Source: Klebsiella pneumoniae (GTDB taxonomy: Bacteria; Pseudomonadota; Gammaproteobacteria; Pseudomonadales; CAMAPQ01). From it: DNA of 45,834 bases. The stretch lies in contig CAMAPQ010000013.1 of NCBI GenBank assembly GCA_945860125.1, positions 1-45,834 of the forward strand, given 5' to 3'. Each line of letters begins with the position of its first letter. The stretch's first letter is position 1. Of the stretch, positions 8,071-17,341 are shown one piece after another. Below the pieces are notes generated by a model. The model was not told where the DNA came from. It worked only from the letters and a program-made list of their open reading frames with translations, and searched no databases. The position numbers were made by a program, and so were the translations under genes.

Positions 8071-8091
8071 TGAGCATCATTGTGATGCTCA
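8071..8091. promoter_or_regulatory. Perfect 9-bp hairpin in the divergent intergenic region
   Basis: TGAGCATCA, a TTG loop and TGATGCTCA form a perfect stem-loop. It lies 76 bp upstream of the DUF3015 start (in its leader if transcription begins further up) and 174 bp upstream of the oxidase gene. No T-run adjoins it on either strand. It could be an operator palindrome or a leader structure. The rest of 7996-8264 shows no gene. Confidence 0.4.
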
Positions 8092-8176
8092 GGGGCGCAC
8101 CCTTAATCGATTGTCGCACAAATCTAGCTTTTTTCCATCGTTAATGATAAAGCGATGCTTAAATTTTCGTATGTCT

Positions 8177-8216
8177 TTGAAGAATCTTGTGTGCTAATAT
8201 ACGAAATATTTTTCGT
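8177..8216 (+). promoter_or_regulatory. Possible promoter with operator-like palindrome before the oxidase gene
   Basis: A TTGAAG hexamer (8177-8182) and TATACG (8198-8203) lie 15 bp apart, shorter than ideal, about 60-90 bp before the start codon. The inverted repeat ACGAAA-TATT-TTTCGT (8201-8216) overlaps the -10 element and the expected start point, where a repressor could act. The elements are only partly consensus. Confidence 0.3.
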
Positions 8217-8264
8217 TGGGCTGGCGTGTATCTAGGGATTGATTTATTGCGGGGAAATTTTTAA

Positions 8265-9956
8265 ATGCGTAGATGGAATGGCTGGGGTGATGAACGTGTT
8301 AATTTTCAGCTTCCTGCCACAGCAATTAGGTTTCTTTGTTCTAAAATTGGTACAGCAGCACCGCTGAAAAACTGTAGTATTAATGAAGCTTTGAGCAATG
8401 TGCCTGCTTCTCGTCTACCTAAGCATCCGCTTATTTCTCGTGAAAAAAATGTTCGTTTAATGCATGCTAGAGGGCAAAGTCTGCCTGATTGGTTGGCCAT
8501 GCATAGCGGCCAAGTTCACCCTGTACCGGATGGCGTTGCTTTTCCTAAATCACATACCGATGTTCAGTTGCTGCTCGAGTGGGCGGCAAATAAGCAATGT
8601 TTAGTTATTCCTTATGGCGGCGGCACGTCTGTTGTCGGTCATTTGACGCCGCTCGATATCGATCGCCCAATTTTGACCATCGCCATGAGTCGCATGGAAT
8701 CACTGCTTATCTTAGATAAAGAGAGCCAGCTTGCAACGATTGGTGCGGGCGCAACGGGGCCTAAAATCGAGGCGCAATTGAAGCGTCATGGTTTTGTATT
8801 GGGTCATTATCCGCAGTCTTTTGAATATTCTACTTTAGGCGGTTGGGTTGCAACGCGCTCTAGTGGTCAGCAATCTTTAAGGTATGGTCGTATTGAACAG
8901 TTATTTGCTGGTGCTAAACTTGCGACGCCTTCGGGTGCGGTTGAGATTCCCTGCTTCCCTGCTTCTGCGGCAGGGCCTGATTTGCGTGAAATGGTTTTGG
9001 GTTCTGAGGGGCGTTTAGGTGTTTTAACCGAAGTAACGGTGCGCGTACAAAGAAAGCCTCGGCGTGAACAGTTTTATGTGGCTTTTTTTGGTGATTGGAA
9101 TTCTGCTCTACAATGTGTAAGGGAGCTTGTGCAGAGGCGTGTGGGTGTTTCTATGTTGCGTCTTGGTAATCCCATTGAGACAGACACCATGCTTTCACTT
9201 TCTTCTCACCGAGCGATGGTTGCTGTGCTTGAGAAATATCTGTTTATTCGTGGCTTGCGTCGTGAGCGATGTATGTTGACGTTTGGTGTGACGGGCGAAA
9301 AGGCAGAGTGTGAATTTATTTTTAGGCAGGCTGCCGCCGAAATTAAAAAGCATAGCGGCTTTTTGACTAATTCATTTTTGGGTCGGCAGTGGCAGAAGAG
9401 TCGGTATCGTTACCCTTATCTTCGTAATTCAGCGTGGGATAAAGGTTATGTGGTGGATACGTTAGAGACGGCTGTTAATTGGAGCCGTGTGACAAAAACA
9501 ATGATGGCAGTTGAGGATGGTTTAAAGAACGGATTAAGTACGGTTGGTGAAAAAGTGCATGCTTTTTCTCATCTCTCCCATCTTTATCCTCAAGGCTCAA
9601 GTATTTATATAACCTTTTTGTTTAGGGTGGGTAATACTTATGAAGAAACGCTTGAGCGTTGGAAGTCTTTAAAAAGTATCGCTTGCCGTATCATTCAGGA
9701 GCATCACGGTACAATTAGTCATCAGCATGGCGTGGGTATTGAGCATGCCTCTTACTTTGCGCGTGAGAAGGGGGTGGCGGGTATGCAGGCTATTTCTGAG
9801 GTATTTAAGATTTTTGATCCTGACGATATGTTGAACAATGGCAACTTGACGTTTAATGCTTCTCGTTTAAAACCGGGGCGTGTCATGTTACCTTTTGGAG
9901 ATGAACAGGATCATGTCAGTTCCTCTAGCGTTTCTGCTTATTCCGTCTCTCCTTAA
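8265..9956 (+). CDS. FAD-binding oxidase, alkyl-DHAP synthase-like
   Basis: This 563-residue flavoprotein belongs to the VAO/PCMH family and resembles alkyldihydroxyacetonephosphate synthase, which swaps the acyl chain of acyl-DHAP for a fatty alcohol in ether-lipid synthesis. The FAD-binding loop reads VIPYGGGTSVVGH (about 113-125), followed by GAGATGPKIEAQL, FEYSTLGGWVATRSSGQQS and GSEGRLGVLTEVTV. The C-terminal half has HGTISHQHGVGIEH (about 480-493), equivalent to the His-rich active-site segment of AGPS, and ends with a P-DDMLNNGNL cap motif. About 60 N-terminal residues precede the PP-loop domain. A single rnr gene follows at 38 bp. No acyltransferase or ether-lipid partner is seen nearby, so the substrate remains uncertain. 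Confidence 0.78.
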   Translation: MRRWNGWGDERVNFQLPATAIRFLCSKIGTAAPLKNCSINEALSNVPASRLPKHPLISREKNVRLMHARGQSLPDWLAMHSGQVHPVPDGVAFPKSHTDVQLLLEWAANKQCLVIPYGGGTSVVGHLTPLDIDRPILTIAMSRMESLLILDKESQLATIGAGATGPKIEAQLKRHGFVLGHYPQSFEYSTLGGWVATRSSGQQSLRYGRIEQLFAGAKLATPSGAVEIPCFPASAAGPDLREMVLGSEGRLGVLTEVTVRVQRKPRREQFYVAFFGDWNSALQCVRELVQRRVGVSMLRLGNPIETDTMLSLSSHRAMVAVLEKYLFIRGLRRERCMLTFGVTGEKAECEFIFRQAAAEIKKHSGFLTNSFLGRQWQKSRYRYPYLRNSAWDKGYVVDTLETAVNWSRVTKTMMAVEDGLKNGLSTVGEKVHAFSHLSHLYPQGSSIYITFLFRVGNTYEETLERWKSLKSIACRIIQEHHGTISHQHGVGIEHASYFAREKGVAGMQAISEVFKIFDPDDMLNNGNLTFNASRLKPGRVMLPFGDEQDHVSSSSVSAYSVSP

Positions 9957-9994
9957 GTTCAGTTTAAAATTTATTTTTAAGTAGAGAGAAAAAA

Positions 9995-12736
9995 ATGGCG
10001 AAGCGTCCAAAGCAGTCCAAGACTGGTCAACCTAAGACGTGGCAACAGGAAGATCCTAACTTGGGTCAAGAGCAACAAAAATATGAGAAGCCGGTTCCGA
10101 GTCGCGATCTAATTATTACAAAACTACAGCAATCTCAGGGTCCTTCGACACTTGAGGAATTGTGTGAGGCTTTTAGTTTACAAGATGATGCTGATGCGGT
10201 GGAAGGCGTAAGAAGACGCTTAAGAGCAATGGAGCGCGACGGCCAGCTTCTGAGGAATCGTCGTGGTGCTTATGGTTCTATTTCTAAAATGGATTTAGTG
10301 CCAGGTATTGTGCAGGGTCATCGGGATGGGCATGGTTTGTTATATCCTGAGGCGGGGGGCGAGTCCCTTATTTTGCCGCCAAAACAGATGAAACGTGTTT
10401 TCCCCGGCGATCGCGTTTTATGTTGCGTCGTTGAAGTGGATCGTCGTGGTAAGAAAATTGGTGCCATTGTTGAGGTGGTTGAGAGTAATACCAAGCAAGT
10501 TGTCGGTCGTTTTTTTGAAGATTATGGCGTGGGCATGGTTGAGCCTGATAATAAAAAAATTGCACATAATATCCTTATCCCTAAAGAACACCAGCTAGAA
10601 ACGCCTAGTGGCAAGCTCGTTGTTTGTGAAATTTTGATGCAGCCTGATGGACGTCAGCAACCTATTGGTAAAATCATTGAGGTGTTAGGTGATCATTTAG
10701 CGCCTGGGATGGAAATTGATATTGCCGTGCGTTCTCATGGTATTCCTTACGTTTGGCCACAAGAAGTCTTGGCTGAAGTGCAGAAAATACCGGCAGAGCT
10801 TGAAGCGTTAGAGTATAAAAATCGTTTTGATTTACGCGATCTTCCTTTTGTGACCATTGATGGTGAAGATGCTAAAGATTTTGACGATGCTGTTTTTTGT
10901 CAAAAAATTAAAGGCGGTGGTTGGCAGTTATCTGTTGCAATTGCTGATGTTTCCCATTATGTGCGAGTAGAGAGTGCGCTGGAAAAAGAGGCGAAGACTC
11001 GTTCAACTTCGGTTTATTTTCCTAACCGCGTTATTCCGATGTTGCCTGAGATTTTGTCCAATGGTTTGTGCTCATTAAATCCTGCGCAAGATCGTTTTGT
11101 TTTAGTTTGTACCATGAGCATTTCTAAGAAGGGTGTTATTACTGATTTTTATTTTTCTGAGGCTGTTATTCATTCCAAGGCGCGTTTTACGTATACGCGG
11201 GTTGGCTCATTTTTAGACGCAATGAATGCGGGCACGGCATTAGAGCACGAGTTAAGCATTGCGTTACCCCATCTCGTTCAGCCGCTTACCCATTTGTATG
11301 GTTTATATCATGCTTTGAAAAAAGCGCGTTCGTTAAGAGGGGCGATTGAGTTTGAAACGGTTGAAACAAAGATTGTTTTTGATGAAAACCATAAAATTCG
11401 TGAAATTTTACCTGTTGAGCGTAACGATGCTCATCGCTTAATTGAAGAGTGCATGTTAGCGGCCAACGTGTGTGCGGCAGGCGTGCTTACTATTCATGAG
11501 TTACCTGTACTGTATCGTGTTCATCGTGGTCCACTTGAAGAAAAGCTTGAGAAGTTACGTGAGTTTTTAGCGCCGCTTGGTTTTTCGTTGCCGAAGAAAA
11601 AAGAAGTGAAACCTGAGGATTTGCAGGCAATTCTTGAGCAAGCAAAAGGAAGGCCGGATCAAAACCTTATTCAGACTGTTATGTTGCGCTCTATGGGGCA
11701 GGCTGTTTATACGCCTGAGAATAACGGTCATTTTGGTTTAAATTATGATGAGTATGCTCATTTTACGTCGCCCATCAGGCGTTATCCTGATTTATTAGTT
11801 CATCGTTCTTTGCGTTTTTTAATTCGTTCTAAAATTGAAAGTGCGCATGTTGAAAGAGTGAAGGGCGTGAAGGCGGTTAATAAAAAAGATTGGATTCCTT
11901 ACAATCCCAAACAGATGATTGAGTTGGGTGATACTTGTTCGTTGAGTGAACGCCGTGCTGATGAAGCGACGCGTGATGCGGTATCTTGGTTGAAGTGTGA
12001 TTATATAAAAAATCACGTGGGTGAAGAGTATAACGGTGTAATCTCTGGCGTTACTGCTTTTGGTTTCTTTGTTGAGCTTTCTGGTGTGTATATTGACGGA
12101 TTAGTGCATGTTTCAACCCTCAATAATGACTATTATCACTTCGATGCTGCCCGTCATCGTTTGGTGGGGGAGCTTACGCAGACTTGTTTTTCTTTAGGTC
12201 AAAAAGTGCGTGTTCTTGTCGCCAAAGTAAATGTGGATGATAAGAAAATTGATTTTAGTTTGGTTCATGCCTATTCAGCTGCGCCCAAAGTATCTGGATC
12301 AAAAGCATCGCCTATATTAAAAAAATCAGAGCTAAAAAAGCCAGAGTCAAAAATCTCTAAAAAAGATGAGAAGCGCAAAGGTTTATCTGTTGATAAGCAG
12401 GTTGTTAAGCTTAAAGAAGCTGATAAAGGGAAGATACCTCTTAAAACGAAAGGGTCTTCTCTTAAGGCGAAAGAGTCTCTTAAGGCGAAAGCTTCTGTTG
12501 ATAAAGCGAAAGCGCCTATTAATAAAACGAAAGCACCTGCTCAAGCCAAACCACCGATTAAGTCAAAAGCAGTTGTGAAAGAGAAGGCGGTTGCGACCAT
12601 AAAACCGGCTGCAAAAGAAAAACCGGCTGCAAAAGAAAAAGTAGCTGTTAAAGCAAAAAAAGCATTGGCTGAACCTCAGAAAAAAGCGCCTGTAAAAAAG
12701 CGCTTGCAGGTAGAGAAAGTACCGGCTAAGAAGTAG
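9995..12736 (+). CDS. rnr: Ribonuclease R
   Basis: This is a 3'-5' hydrolytic exoribonuclease of the RNB family that degrades structured RNA, rRNA and defective tRNA. Its 913 residues show an N-terminal winged-helix region (about 35-95), two cold-shock-like OB folds, and the RNB core with DGEDAKDFDDAVFC (about 288-301) carrying the metal-binding Asp residues. HFTSPIRRYPDLLVHRSL follows, then an S1 domain starting near EYNGVISGVTAFGFFVEL (about 674). The last ~145 residues are a very repetitive Lys/Ala/Pro-rich tail built on KAK/KEK units. E. coli RNase R is about 813 residues, so the tail is longer than usual. A good AGAGAG site precedes the ATG. The tail probably aids RNA or ribosome binding. 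Confidence 0.95.
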   Translation: MAKRPKQSKTGQPKTWQQEDPNLGQEQQKYEKPVPSRDLIITKLQQSQGPSTLEELCEAFSLQDDADAVEGVRRRLRAMERDGQLLRNRRGAYGSISKMDLVPGIVQGHRDGHGLLYPEAGGESLILPPKQMKRVFPGDRVLCCVVEVDRRGKKIGAIVEVVESNTKQVVGRFFEDYGVGMVEPDNKKIAHNILIPKEHQLETPSGKLVVCEILMQPDGRQQPIGKIIEVLGDHLAPGMEIDIAVRSHGIPYVWPQEVLAEVQKIPAELEALEYKNRFDLRDLPFVTIDGEDAKDFDDAVFCQKIKGGGWQLSVAIADVSHYVRVESALEKEAKTRSTSVYFPNRVIPMLPEILSNGLCSLNPAQDRFVLVCTMSISKKGVITDFYFSEAVIHSKARFTYTRVGSFLDAMNAGTALEHELSIALPHLVQPLTHLYGLYHALKKARSLRGAIEFETVETKIVFDENHKIREILPVERNDAHRLIEECMLAANVCAAGVLTIHELPVLYRVHRGPLEEKLEKLREFLAPLGFSLPKKKEVKPEDLQAILEQAKGRPDQNLIQTVMLRSMGQAVYTPENNGHFGLNYDEYAHFTSPIRRYPDLLVHRSLRFLIRSKIESAHVERVKGVKAVNKKDWIPYNPKQMIELGDTCSLSERRADEATRDAVSWLKCDYIKNHVGEEYNGVISGVTAFGFFVELSGVYIDGLVHVSTLNNDYYHFDAARHRLVGELTQTCFSLGQKVRVLVAKVNVDDKKIDFSLVHAYSAAPKVSGSKASPILKKSELKKPESKISKKDEKRKGLSVDKQVVKLKEADKGKIPLKTKGSSLKAKESLKAKASVDKAKAPINKTKAPAQAKPPIKSKAVVKEKAVATIKPAAKEKPAAKEKVAVKAKKALAEPQKKAPVKKRLQVEKVPAKK

Positions 12737-12792
12737 ATCATTATCAGTTAGAAGCTCAATAAGAAATAGGTTTACTGTTCTTGTTGCGCTTC

Positions 12793-12821
12793 TATACCCT
12801 TCGTACTTGAAACCACGGCAT
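12793..12821. repeat. 29-bp solo end of MITE family B
   Basis: TATACCCTTCGTACTTGAAA plus the next nine bases (ending GGCAT) are identical to the reverse complement of 5312-5340, the right end of the full family B element. The other end is absent, so this is a truncated copy that lies about 57 bp after the rnr stop. Confidence 0.7.
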
Positions 12822-13176
12822 AGCTAAAACTAAAAACCATCTTTATTCTTAAGCATTGATCTCGGCTTAAGTATTTCACACGTTATTATTTTTTATAGAA
12901 TTAACGCCTTGTCCAAATAAAATAAAGAGATGAGGTTCTTCTCTACCTCTCCTTGCCTTAAAAAAAGCCCCAAAAAAGCCAAAAAAACCATTTAAATTAA
13001 ATAAAAGCGTTATTTTTCTATTTTTTTGTGGTTTTTTTTGAAATAGATTTATCTTTTTCATTTTCTTGTAATATACTTTTTGCAGAATGCGCAAAGGAGC
13101 CTGCGCGAGTAGGTGCCTGTTGTGCTTTGGCCAACAGTACATTAACTTCAATTTTGAGATCTTAGGAGATTTATAT
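12822..13176 (+). promoter_or_regulatory. AT-rich intergenic leader of the porin gene
   Basis: No convincing gene lies here. The stretch 12955-13045 is low-complexity A- and T-run DNA in which an A-rich arm with AAAAAACCA faces TGGTTTTTTTT, so weak terminator-like pairing is possible. TATACT at 13072-13077 is the best -10 candidate, without a good -35. It is followed by a G/C-richer leader (GCGCAAAGGAGCCTGCGC, 13088-13105) that can fold on itself through GCGCA and TGCGC. The porin ribosome site AGGAG is at 13164-13168. Confidence 0.35.
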
Positions 13177-14202
13177 ATGAATAAAAAGTTGGTAACTGTA
13201 ACGATAGGCGTTGCACTATCTCTTCCTTTTGTTGCGGTACAAGCGGCGAATTCAGGCCCAACTGTTTATGGTAAGTTGTTTGCCGGTTATCAGCTGTCAG
13301 ATAATGGCGTGGTAGACCAGTATGAAATGCAAACCAATAGTTCACGTTTTGGTTTCAAAGGCACGGCAGATTTAAGTAATGGCCTAGAAGGTATTTATCA
13401 AATTGAGCGCGGCATTGATATTACGGGTGAAGATACGACTATTTCTGCGCGCCCTACCTATGTAGGTTTAAAAGGCAGCTTTGGTACCATTACGGCGGGT
13501 GTCCAAGATACGCCTTTTAAAATGTCACAAGGCAAGGCTGATATGTTTAACGATGTGGAGGCTGAACTTTCAGGCGTTAGAGATCTAGATTTAAAAGATG
13601 TGTTGACCTCCGGTGAAATTCGTATGACCAATAGCATTGCCTATTTGTCTCCTAAGTTTTCAGGTATGGAGTTTCGTTTGCAGGTAGCGCCAGGCGAGCG
13701 TTCAGACACCACTGTTGTAACGGCTGCATCTGAAGCGGATGGCCCACTAGATCAAGCGTCTTTAAGTTTGGTTTATGAGCAAAATGGTTTTTATGGTGCG
13801 ATAGCATACGATAGTGAAGTACAGTCAACGCAAGGTACTACTATCCCAGCGTCGGGTGCTACCTTTCTTACCGGGCGTGATGCTGTTCGTTTAACCGGCG
13901 GTGCAACCATGGGTGCTTTTTCTGGTTATGTGATGCTTGAGCAATCTGAGCTTGCCAATGTTGCTGGCGCTGATTCTGAAACTGGTTTCTTGGTAAGCGG
14001 CTCTTATGCTATTGGTCAAACCACGTTGAAAGCACAGGTTATCAGCTCAGATATCCGAGCTGCTGGCGGCCAGCAAGTTTCTTTAGGTGTAGATCAAGCT
14101 TTAGCTAAAAAGACCAGAGCAATGGCTTTTTTCAGCACTTACAAGAATGATGCTGATGCCGAGAGCGATGTGTTCGGTGTAGGTGTAGAGCACAGCTTCT
14201 AA
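13177..14202 (+). CDS. Gram-negative general porin
   Basis: This 341-residue outer-membrane beta-barrel probably forms a trimeric diffusion channel. A Sec signal peptide (MNKKLVTVTIGVALSLPFVA, cleavage after VQA at about 24) is followed by PTVYGKLFAGYQLSDNG, the typical first strand of the porin_4 group. SRFGFKGTADLSNGLEGIYQ and YVGLKGSFGTITAGVQDTPF give the strand 2-4 region with the usual GRQ-like position. The chain ends in GVGVEHSF, with the terminal Phe that the BAM complex recognises. The ATG at 13177 is chosen over earlier in-frame codons because AGGAG lies eight bases upstream and the signal peptide starts there. A factor-independent terminator follows. Ion selectivity cannot be read. 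Confidence 0.9.
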   Translation: MNKKLVTVTIGVALSLPFVAVQAANSGPTVYGKLFAGYQLSDNGVVDQYEMQTNSSRFGFKGTADLSNGLEGIYQIERGIDITGEDTTISARPTYVGLKGSFGTITAGVQDTPFKMSQGKADMFNDVEAELSGVRDLDLKDVLTSGEIRMTNSIAYLSPKFSGMEFRLQVAPGERSDTTVVTAASEADGPLDQASLSLVYEQNGFYGAIAYDSEVQSTQGTTIPASGATFLTGRDAVRLTGGATMGAFSGYVMLEQSELANVAGADSETGFLVSGSYAIGQTTLKAQVISSDIRAAGGQQVSLGVDQALAKKTRAMAFFSTYKNDADAESDVFGVGVEHSF

Positions 14203-14235
14203 TTTATTAGCTTGTTTTGTCTTTATGTTTGATTT

Positions 14236-14270
14236 AAAAAGGGCTGCTTAGTGATAAGCGGCCTTTTTTT
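14236..14270 (+). terminator. Rho-independent terminator of the porin gene
   Basis: AAAAAGGGCTGCTTA, a GTGA loop and TAAGCGGCCTTTTTTT form a roughly 12-bp stem (with two G-T pairs) ending in a run of seven T. It starts 34 bp after the porin stop. Confidence 0.85.
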
Positions 14271-14372
14271 ATCTTAGAAAATTAATTCTTCCGCTGTTTT
14301 TCTCTCCTTCTTTTGCTGTTATATTTCCCGCTATTTTTTAATGTTCTAGATGTGTCTATCAAGGAGTGAGCG

Positions 14373-15479
14373 GTGGAAATTTCTCCTGTTTTACAAGTAA
14401 CCTTTAGCGATGCTTACGCAAAAAATTATCCGATCTTTATGGGGGAAGGGCTTTTTAATAAGTTAGGCGCACTTTTGACGCCTTATTTAAAGCAAGAAGT
14501 ATGTATTGTGTGCGATGAAAATGTGGCTGCCTATTATTTGCAGAAAGTCGAAGATCAAGTAACGCCCTTGGTTGCTAAGTTTAAAAAGATTATTTTGCCG
14601 GCAGGTGAATCCACCAAAACCTTGGCGTCTGCTGAGAAAATATGGCAGTTTTTGCTGGAAAATCGTTTTTCTAGAAATATGATGCTAATCGCTTTGGGTG
14701 GTGGTGTTATTGGCGATTTAACCGGTTTTGTTGCCAGCGCTTATCAGCGAGGCGTGCCTTTTATCCAGTTACCTACAACGTTACTTTCCCAGGTTGATTC
14801 CTCGGTGGGCGGTAAAACGGGTGTTAATCATGCGCTGGGTAAAAACATGATTGGTGCGTTTCATCAACCTTCTATGGTGGTGATAGATCCGCTTACCTTA
14901 TCAACCTTGTCTAAGCGTGAACTGGTTGCAGGTTTGGTAGAGGTTATTAAGTATGGTTTTATTTATGATGAAACTTTTCTTATGTGGTGTGAAGCTCATT
15001 GGGGCGAGCTTATTGCGCTTAATTATCAAAAATTAGGTGAGGCAATTAAAAGATCGTGTGAAATTAAGGCTCAGGTCGTAGGGCAGGATGAGCGCGAGTC
15101 GGGCTTACGAGCTATATTAAATTTTGGGCATACGTTTGGTCATGCTATTGAAGGCTTTACCCAGTATAAAACATGGTTGCATGGTGAGGCGATTGCAGTA
15201 GGAATGTTAATGGCCTTGGATCTTTCCGCTCGGATGGGATGGATTGAGCCTGCGATGGTGAGTGTTACACGTACTCTTTTTCAGCAAGCCGCTTTGCCGG
15301 TTAATCCACCACAGGATATGACGGTAAATGATTTTGTATCTTTCATGCTGGGAGACAAAAAAAACATTAATCAAAAAATTAGGTTGGTATTGTTAGAGCG
15401 GCAGGGCAAGGCATTGGTTACGGACGTCTATAATGAAAAAGCTTTTTATGAAACATTGAATCAATTTGTTGCTTCTTAG
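14373..15479 (+). CDS. aroB: 3-dehydroquinate synthase
   Basis: This is the second shikimate-pathway enzyme. It converts DAHP to 3-dehydroquinate with NAD and a divalent metal. In its 368 residues the NAD/phosphate loop GGGVIGDLTGFVASAYQRG lies at about 109-127, then PTTLLSQVDSSVGGKTGVN, and the metal-binding Glu/His set is in LVEVIKYG, NFGHTFGHAIE and LHGEAIAVGM. The start is a GTG at 14373 with AAGGAG seven bases upstream; no ATG fits. It is the first gene of aroB-damX-gltB-gltD-hemE, an order common in gammaproteobacteria. aroK, the usual upstream partner, is not here; the porin takes its place. Confidence 0.96.
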   Translation: MEISPVLQVTFSDAYAKNYPIFMGEGLFNKLGALLTPYLKQEVCIVCDENVAAYYLQKVEDQVTPLVAKFKKIILPAGESTKTLASAEKIWQFLLENRFSRNMMLIALGGGVIGDLTGFVASAYQRGVPFIQLPTTLLSQVDSSVGGKTGVNHALGKNMIGAFHQPSMVVIDPLTLSTLSKRELVAGLVEVIKYGFIYDETFLMWCEAHWGELIALNYQKLGEAIKRSCEIKAQVVGQDERESGLRAILNFGHTFGHAIEGFTQYKTWLHGEAIAVGMLMALDLSARMGWIEPAMVSVTRTLFQQAALPVNPPQDMTVNDFVSFMLGDKKNINQKIRLVLLERQGKALVTDVYNEKAFYETLNQFVAS

Positions 15480-15520
15480 TCAGTAAAGCAAAGCAAGGAA
15501 TTAAAGTAAGGGAGAACGAT

Positions 15521-17341
15521 ATGGCGGTTAAGAAGGAAAATGATTTTGATTTGACTGAAACATCCGAAGGATATTCAGGCGCGGATCTTCAAGAGTGGGA
15601 TGATGAGTCTCTCGCTGTAACAGGCGATTCAAAAAAAACAGCAGCAAAAACTAAGTTTGAGCGCGCAGCGCGTGTTGCCTCTCAAGATTTTTTTGGGGGT
15701 GGCAAGCGACAGGAGATTTTAGATTTAGTTCTTTATCTTATTTCTTATACTTATCCTGTTGTTGTGCTTTCAGGTGCAAAAGGTGTAGGGAAGTCATGCT
15801 TGGGTAAGCAGGTTTTAAAGTTTGCGCCTGAATCTAACTGTCGTGCTGTGAGTTTTGATGGTGCTGTTTTATTGCAGTCGCAAGATTTTCCTCTTTATAT
15901 TGCTCAAACAATTGGTGTTCCCAAAGAGTGGTTTGAGAGTGACGGCCAACTTGTTGATGCTGAAAAAGCAATCTTGGATTTTGCTGAGCAATCTGCTTTT
16001 CGGGGTGAGTCGATTATTCTTTGTATTGATAATGCTGAACAATTAACGGTGTCAATTGCTAATACTTTATTGCGTTGGGTGGGTGTTTCACATGAGCAGC
16101 AGCTAAAAGTTATTTTGCTGGGTGATTTTTCGACCTCTTCTTTATTTGAAGAAGAGGCGATTGCTGAAAAATTTGCTGCGTTAGGGCATTGGATTGCGCT
16201 AGAGCCTTTTGATGAAAAAGATGCTGAGCATTTTTTGAAATTTTTGCTTAAAAGTAAAGGCGTGCGTGATTATTCAGCGCTGACGACAATGAAAGAATCT
16301 ATTAAAAAAGCAAAAGGTTATCCTGATGAATTAATAATGCAGCTTGATGCTGTATTGGCGGCGGGTGCTAAAAAAAGTACAGAACAAGTAGAGGTTAGCG
16401 GGTTTTCACGTTTTCATTTTTTAGTGGGGGCGGTGGCTATTTTCCTGATTGGGCTTGCGTGGGTGTTTGATGGCAACCCCAAGAAAGATGACTTTGATAC
16501 GCTTGATCCTGCTGTGGCAGAGGCGGCTTCGAGAAAAGCATCCTTGCCTAATAGCGATCCTTTTCATCGTGAAGCGCTTGCTTCTCGTCTTGATAAAGAG
16601 GGTGCGGGTTCGGCTGATATTGAGGCTGGTTATATTTCGCAGTCTAAGCCTTTGTCGTCACCGTCATTGCCGGGGAAGCCTAGCTCTCAGCAGATTGCCT
16701 CGGCAAGTGAAATTCCTGACATTGTTGAGTCAGTGCCTGTGGCATCTAATTTTATAATAGAAGAGTCGGTTAATGCTGATATTACCGCTGGTAGTCGTAC
16801 CGCTGGTGTGTTAACCGAAGAGGCTGTCGAGGTAAGTGATCCGTCGTTAGTTGCTGAACCTTTGTTGGATGGCGAGCCCGGTGTTTCATTGAGTACGCGT
16901 GAGTTTAATGAGTCGACATCATTGCAGCAAAAACAGAAGTCTTTAAATGTCGTAAAGCTACGTGCTGTTGAAGCCAGGCCATTAGCAAAGCCGGTTGTTG
17001 CGAAAAAGCAGATACCAGAAAAACCTGTTACTAAAGCCATCTCAGGTATAGGTCAGGTAGTTTGGTTGGGTGGTGCTTCATCTAATCATTTTACATTGCA
17101 GGTTTTTGCAGGAAGAGATAAAGCCGCAGCAGCTGCTTTTGTGAAAGCAAATCAAGCCTCAGGGCGGCTAGATTATTTTAAATATTCCCATCTTGGCCAG
17201 CCATGGTATGCGGTCGTTTATGGCGACTTCCCTTCCAGGGCAGCTGCTCAAAAAGCAGCTTTGCGCCTGCCTGGATCATTGAAAGGTAAGCAGCCTTGGG
17301 TTAGAAGTATTGGTGACGTTCAAAAAATAATCATCAAGTAG
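15521..17341 (+). CDS. damX: DamX-like AAA ATPase with SPOR domain
   Basis: This 606-residue inner-membrane protein is probably a cell-division factor. A cytoplasmic AAA-type domain carries Walker A GAKGVGKS (85-92) and Walker B-like SIILCIDNAEQL (about 164-175). One membrane helix (FLVGAVAIFLIGLAWVF, about 300-316) is followed by a Ser/Pro/Ala-rich periplasmic linker. The C-terminal SPOR domain (about 525-600) starts near NHFTLQVFAGRDKAAAAAF and would bind denuded septal peptidoglycan. The ATPase-membrane-SPOR order and the position after aroB identify DamX. AAGTAAGGGAG precedes the ATG, and the gene follows aroB by 41 bp. Its stop codon lies in the first unit of a 22-bp tandem array. Confidence 0.88.
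   Translation: MAVKKENDFDLTETSEGYSGADLQEWDDESLAVTGDSKKTAAKTKFERAARVASQDFFGGGKRQEILDLVLYLISYTYPVVVLSGAKGVGKSCLGKQVLKFAPESNCRAVSFDGAVLLQSQDFPLYIAQTIGVPKEWFESDGQLVDAEKAILDFAEQSAFRGESIILCIDNAEQLTVSIANTLLRWVGVSHEQQLKVILLGDFSTSSLFEEEAIAEKFAALGHWIALEPFDEKDAEHFLKFLLKSKGVRDYSALTTMKESIKKAKGYPDELIMQLDAVLAAGAKKSTEQVEVSGFSRFHFLVGAVAIFLIGLAWVFDGNPKKDDFDTLDPAVAEAASRKASLPNSDPFHREALASRLDKEGAGSADIEAGYISQSKPLSSPSLPGKPSSQQIASASEIPDIVESVPVASNFIIEESVNADITAGSRTAGVLTEEAVEVSDPSLVAEPLLDGEPGVSLSTREFNESTSLQQKQKSLNVVKLRAVEARPLAKPVVAKKQIPEKPVTKAISGIGQVVWLGGASSNHFTLQVFAGRDKAAAAAFVKANQASGRLDYFKYSHLGQPWYAVVYGDFPSRAAAQKAALRLPGSLKGKQPWVRSIGDVQKIIIK

Noticed and set aside
12876-13151. Minus-strand 91-codon frame in the porin upstream region
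   Set aside because: Lys/Phe-rich low-complexity translation of A- and T-runs, overlapping the porin leader; no family features.
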